Below the pieces are notes generated by a model, which saw only the letters and a list, made by a program, of their open reading frames with translations, made no database searches and had not been told where the DNA came from. A DNA stretch of 8,202 nt from UBA4823 sp034436035. Lineage in GTDB: Bacteria > Chloroflexota > Anaerolineae > Anaerolineales > UBA4823. Shown one piece after another: positions 5,308-8,202 of this stretch. The position numbers and the translations under genes are program-made. Each line of letters starts with the position of its first letter. Position 1 is the stretch's first letter. Location: positions 1 through 8,202 of the forward strand of contig DAOTVW010000280.1 of the NCBI GenBank assembly GCA_034436035.1, read 5' to 3'.

Positions 5308-8151
5308 TCAAGCTTCCCAGATAGGCAAATAAACTCGAAAGGTACTACCTTGGTTTTCTTGACTCTCCACTTCTATTCGTCCGCCATGAACATCCACGAT
5401 TTCATTGACAATCGCCAAGCCTAATCCGGTACCATGCTTTTTGGTTTGGCGAACCTGTTGGCCGCGATAAAAACGTTCAAATATATGCGGTAAATCCTCT
5501 TCAGCGATACCTATCCCGCTATCTTTTACTTCAAAACAAACCCAACGATCTAGTTGAAATGCCCGAATGCGAATAAAACCCTGGTTAGTGTAATTGATTG
5601 CATTACCAATGAGATTATTAACCACCCTCGAAATTTGGTTCGTTTCTCCGCGTACAAAGGGTAAACCCGGATTTTTCTCAAATTGCAAATCGATCCCTTT
5701 CATGGCTGCAGAGGGAATGTAAGCAGTTATGGATTGTTCGATAATTAAGTTCAAATCAACCGGGGTAAATTCAATCTTTTTCGTTTTCCCAATTGCCAAT
5801 CGTGAAAGATCAAGGATATCCTCCACTAAACGGCGTAACAATAACGTTTGTTCTTTTAGGACCCGCAGATATTCAGCACGTTTGGAGTCATTTGCCCCTT
5901 CTAACAATTCCAAGTAAAGGGTGATATTGGTCGTTGGTGTGCGTAGTTCGTGGGAAACATCGGCAACAAAAATATCCTTGATACGGTCGAGCTCTTTCCG
6001 GTATGTAATATCCCGCTGAGTTGCTACAAAATTAATGATATTCCCTTTTTGGTCACGCACCGGAGCAATCGTAAGCGAGATATCATATTGTTTTCCATTT
6101 TTTCGGGCATGAATCAACTCGCCTGTCCAGATCAATCCCTTTTGTAAATCATTCTTAATCGATTGAATGATTTCCTCATCATTATAATGACCCAACCATT
6201 CCAGATAATTTAATCCTACGAGTTCTTCCATTGTGTAGGATGATTGACTCAGCATTGTGTCGTTGACCGTCTCAATTACTCCATCGAGATTTGTGACAAC
6301 TACACCATCCCCAACACTGCGCAGGATCGCCTCTACCCGTTCTTTCGCATCATATAATTGTGCAGTCCGCTCTTCCACTCGCTTTTCAAGTTCGCTTGCA
6401 TATTTTCGTAATTGATTAAGCAGGTGAATATTCTCAATAATTGGGCCTAGAGTACGAGCCACCACCCGCAGTATATCCAAATCTTCGGCACTGAAGACAT
6501 CACCGCCATATTTTTGACCTAAAGCCAACAACCCTTTTATTTGCCCATGCCCAATAATGGGTACCCAAAGATGTTCTTGTTCCGTGTTGAGTAACTGGTA
6601 TTCTTCTGGGGAAATTTGAGCAGCTCGCAATGCTTCTGCAAGGGAGGTTTTTTCTTCTCCGCCTACTTTCAATAAAAACTCCAAACTGCTGCGCGGCAGG
6701 ATCAGGTTTTTCTCTGCTGCCTTTTCTAAAAGTTTATTCTTGGGGGCTACTTCGACTACCGAAAAATCACCCTCGATGTCACTTAAAAAGATACACGCAT
6801 CTTCTATCCTTAATGTACTGGTCAATCTTTCAGCGACGACGGAGGCTAACTCTCGCAGGTCTGTAATTTGTTCTAAATTGCTCGTTATCTGTAAAATTGC
6901 GGAACGATAGTCATACCAACCGCCATAAAACATGGTATCGACTAAACGCTGTACCCGTTTTGAAATGGGTAAAATGGATACGGAAAGGGATAAAATAATA
7001 AATGTATTTAACGCTGGGTCATAAAGAATATGGCTGGGTAGTATTCTCTCTAATAAAGAAAAAATGCTAATATAAATCCCAACCAGAATAGAAAATACCA
7101 ATAAAACAGTTGCACCGCGATTGACATGCCGTTCGAATTCAATGATGCGATATCGAAAAATAGCATATCCATAGGTTAATGGAAGGAAACCTATCCAAAT
7201 GAACGTGAATGAATGGGGGATGATCGGTTTATTGATTAATATTTCCGGTAAGATATAAAAAGTAACGAAAGGAACAACCGATAATAATCCGCCCAATAAT
7301 AATAAACGTATCTTTGCTCTTACCCCCGGGTCAACCGCATTATGATAATGATAATAAAGCAATGCTGCGAGAAACAGTAAATTGGTCGCTAAGAAATAGC
7401 GTGATGCGGTAATAACAAGAAAGATAAATTGTGAATTTGGATTAGCATGATTCCCCCAGATAATATTTAGGATACCGCCAATTAATCCTATAAAGTATAG
7501 TAGTAATAAGAGGATATTTCGCCCTTTAAATTTCGCTTCCTGTGGAAAAAATAAATGAAAATGGACTGCCAATGGACCGATGACCCACCACAAAAAGTTA
7601 TAAACTTGAATAAACAACGTCGGACCAGTCCAAGATAATTGTCCACTGGTGAGCAATAAACTGCTAAAAAGAAAAAACCAAAAACCTAATTCCGTCGCCA
7701 CGGTAACAGGGGCAAAAGCTTCTATCCCTAATCCAACAATCAAAAAAACCAATGCAATGAACAATGGCATGATGCGATTGACTAATTCATCCTCACTCGG
7801 CCTGGCGAGAGGAACTGTCACACTAATTATTTCCTGACCCCTTTTGATCAGAAACGACGCGGTATCACCCGCTTCCTTCCCTAAATACCATGAGTAGATG
7901 GGTAAATACTGGTTAATTTTTTTATGATCGACCTCAAGAATTTTATCTCCAAGTTTTAATGGGGATATTTCTGCAATATGGGTATCGATGGCAACGATCT
8001 CATTATTAGGAGATAAAATACGTATCCCATCATCAGGGTATTTTAGAGCAAGGATTGCACCCCATACAATCAAGAAAAAGACCCCTATCCCCACTATAAA
8101 AGGAAAACTCATTCGAATCCGTTTCGAAGATTGCATGGTTAAGGAAGACAT
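5308..8151 (-). CDS. Membrane sensor histidine kinase: PDZ-like + 10 TM + GAF + PAS + HisKA + HATPase
   Basis: Counting from ATG 8151 the protein has about 947 residues. TM1 (about 16-36) is followed by an extracytoplasmic PDZ-like domain (about 40-118; LKLGDKILEVDHKKI at 65-79). Nine more TM helices span about 126-398, which returns the chain to the cytoplasm. The TM block ending in FRYRII and then FYGGWYDYR resembles ComP-like and Chloroflexota 7TM kinases. Then come GAF (about 428-575), a coiled coil (about 578-612, ELEKRVEERTAQL), PAS (about 608-718), HisKA with H734 in FVADVSHELRTP, and a C-terminal HATPase: N-box NNLIGNAINY (845-854), G1 DSGIGI starting at D877, F-box FERFY, G2 HGTGLGL around 906-912. 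All catalytic motifs are intact. No response regulator is adjacent, and no receiver domain is fused. TTG 8190 would add 13 residues but lies within a promoter-like element; M20 and M27 of the longer reading are further options. The ligand is unknown. Confidence 0.93.
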   Translation of the reverse strand: MSSLTMQSSKRIRMSFPFIVGIGVFFLIVWGAILALKYPDDGIRILSPNNEIVAIDTHIAEISPLKLGDKILEVDHKKINQYLPIYSWYLGKEAGDTASFLIKRGQEIISVTVPLARPSEDELVNRIMPLFIALVFLIVGLGIEAFAPVTVATELGFWFFLFSSLLLTSGQLSWTGPTLFIQVYNFLWWVIGPLAVHFHLFFPQEAKFKGRNILLLLLYFIGLIGGILNIIWGNHANPNSQFIFLVITASRYFLATNLLFLAALLYYHYHNAVDPGVRAKIRLLLLGGLLSVVPFVTFYILPEILINKPIIPHSFTFIWIGFLPLTYGYAIFRYRIIEFERHVNRGATVLLVFSILVGIYISIFSLLERILPSHILYDPALNTFIILSLSVSILPISKRVQRLVDTMFYGGWYDYRSAILQITSNLEQITDLRELASVVAERLTSTLRIEDACIFLSDIEGDFSVVEVAPKNKLLEKAAEKNLILPRSSLEFLLKVGGEEKTSLAEALRAAQISPEEYQLLNTEQEHLWVPIIGHGQIKGLLALGQKYGGDVFSAEDLDILRVVARTLGPIIENIHLLNQLRKYASELEKRVEERTAQLYDAKERVEAILRSVGDGVVVTNLDGVIETVNDTMLSQSSYTMEELVGLNYLEWLGHYNDEEIIQSIKNDLQKGLIWTGELIHARKNGKQYDISLTIAPVRDQKGNIINFVATQRDITYRKELDRIKDIFVADVSHELRTPTTNITLYLELLEGANDSKRAEYLRVLKEQTLLLRRLVEDILDLSRLAIGKTKKIEFTPVDLNLIIEQSITAYIPSAAMKGIDLQFEKNPGLPFVRGETNQISRVVNNLIGNAINYTNQGFIRIRAFQLDRWVCFEVKDSGIGIAEEDLPHIFERFYRGQQVRQTKKHGTGLGLAIVNEIVDVHGGRIEVESQENQGSTFRVYLPIWEA

Positions 8152-8172
8152 AATTGAGACAAGTTTACTACG

Positions 8173-8202
8173 ATAATAAACTTGTAGCAATTATTATGCC
8201 AA
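8173..8202 (-). promoter_or_regulatory. Candidate sigma70-type promoter for the kinase-PDRP unit
   Basis: On the minus strand TTGGCA (8202-8197) and TATTAT (8178-8173) are separated by 18 nt, a reasonable -35/-10 pair. Transcription would start near 8166, about 15 nt before ATG 8151, leaving a very short 5' leader without a visible Shine-Dalgarno. The CATAAT at 8198-8193 could instead be a -10 with its -35 outside the window. AT-rich sequence makes chance matches common, so this is tentative. Confidence 0.4.

Noticed and set aside
6630..6866. Plus-strand open frame of 78 codons opposite the kinase GAF domain
   Set aside because: It is a shadow of the kinase frame with low-complexity Leu/Arg content and no supporting start signal.
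7000..8200. AT-rich stretch as a sign of horizontal transfer
   Set aside because: The region encodes the kinase TM helices, whose Ile/Leu/Phe/Tyr/Asn-rich codons explain the composition; no mobile-element borders are visible.

Overview
The window is compact bacterial DNA of moderate, slightly AT-leaning composition. It holds six protein genes in two convergent transcription units and almost no free intergenic space. I see no RNA gene, mobile element, CRISPR array or attachment site. The gene set suggests an anaerobic or facultative member of the Chloroflexota, probably Anaerolineae-like. The clues are a lipoprotein with TAQALAT-type repeats, a fused ADP-forming acyl-CoA synthetase beside a stand-alone Pta-N/DRTGG protein, and a very large multi-TM/GAF/PAS histidine kinase. 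This placement comes from recognising family style, not from a marker gene, so it is only moderately secure.

Plus strand (42-4456): a four-gene cluster with gaps of -4, 34 and 20 nt. In order it encodes a repeat-containing lipoprotein of unknown function, an acetate/acyl-CoA ligase (ADP-forming) with fused alpha and beta parts, a BioD-like P-loop plus DRTGG protein that matches the regulatory N-terminus of phosphotransacetylase but lacks its catalytic domain, and a small FMN nitroreductase. The core reaction is acyl-CoA + ADP + Pi to acid + CoA + ATP, the substrate-level phosphorylation step of acetate fermentation.

Minus strand (8151 down to 4463): a two-gene unit. The first gene encodes a ~947-residue membrane histidine kinase (TM1, PDZ-like extracytoplasmic domain, nine further TM helices, GAF, PAS, HisKA, HATPase). 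The second, 20 nt downstream, encodes a pyruvate,phosphate dikinase/PEP synthase regulatory protein (PDRP, DUF299). Its real start is most likely an internal GTG at 5287 with a strong Shine-Dalgarno sequence, not the longer TTG reading. A sigma70-like promoter candidate lies at the right edge of the window, upstream of the kinase.

The two units meet tail to tail with only 6 nt between stop codons. Functionally the window sits around the PEP/pyruvate/acetyl-CoA node: PDRP switches the PEP-pyruvate enzyme, the ADP-forming synthetase cashes acetyl-CoA in for ATP, and the DRTGG protein may sense nucleotide or metabolite state. No response regulator, PPDK gene or phosphotransacetylase gene is present here. 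The most unusual points are the kinase-PDRP pairing, the stand-alone Pta regulatory module beside an enzyme that replaces Pta/AckA, and the six-fold repeat in a lipoprotein translationally coupled to the synthetase.
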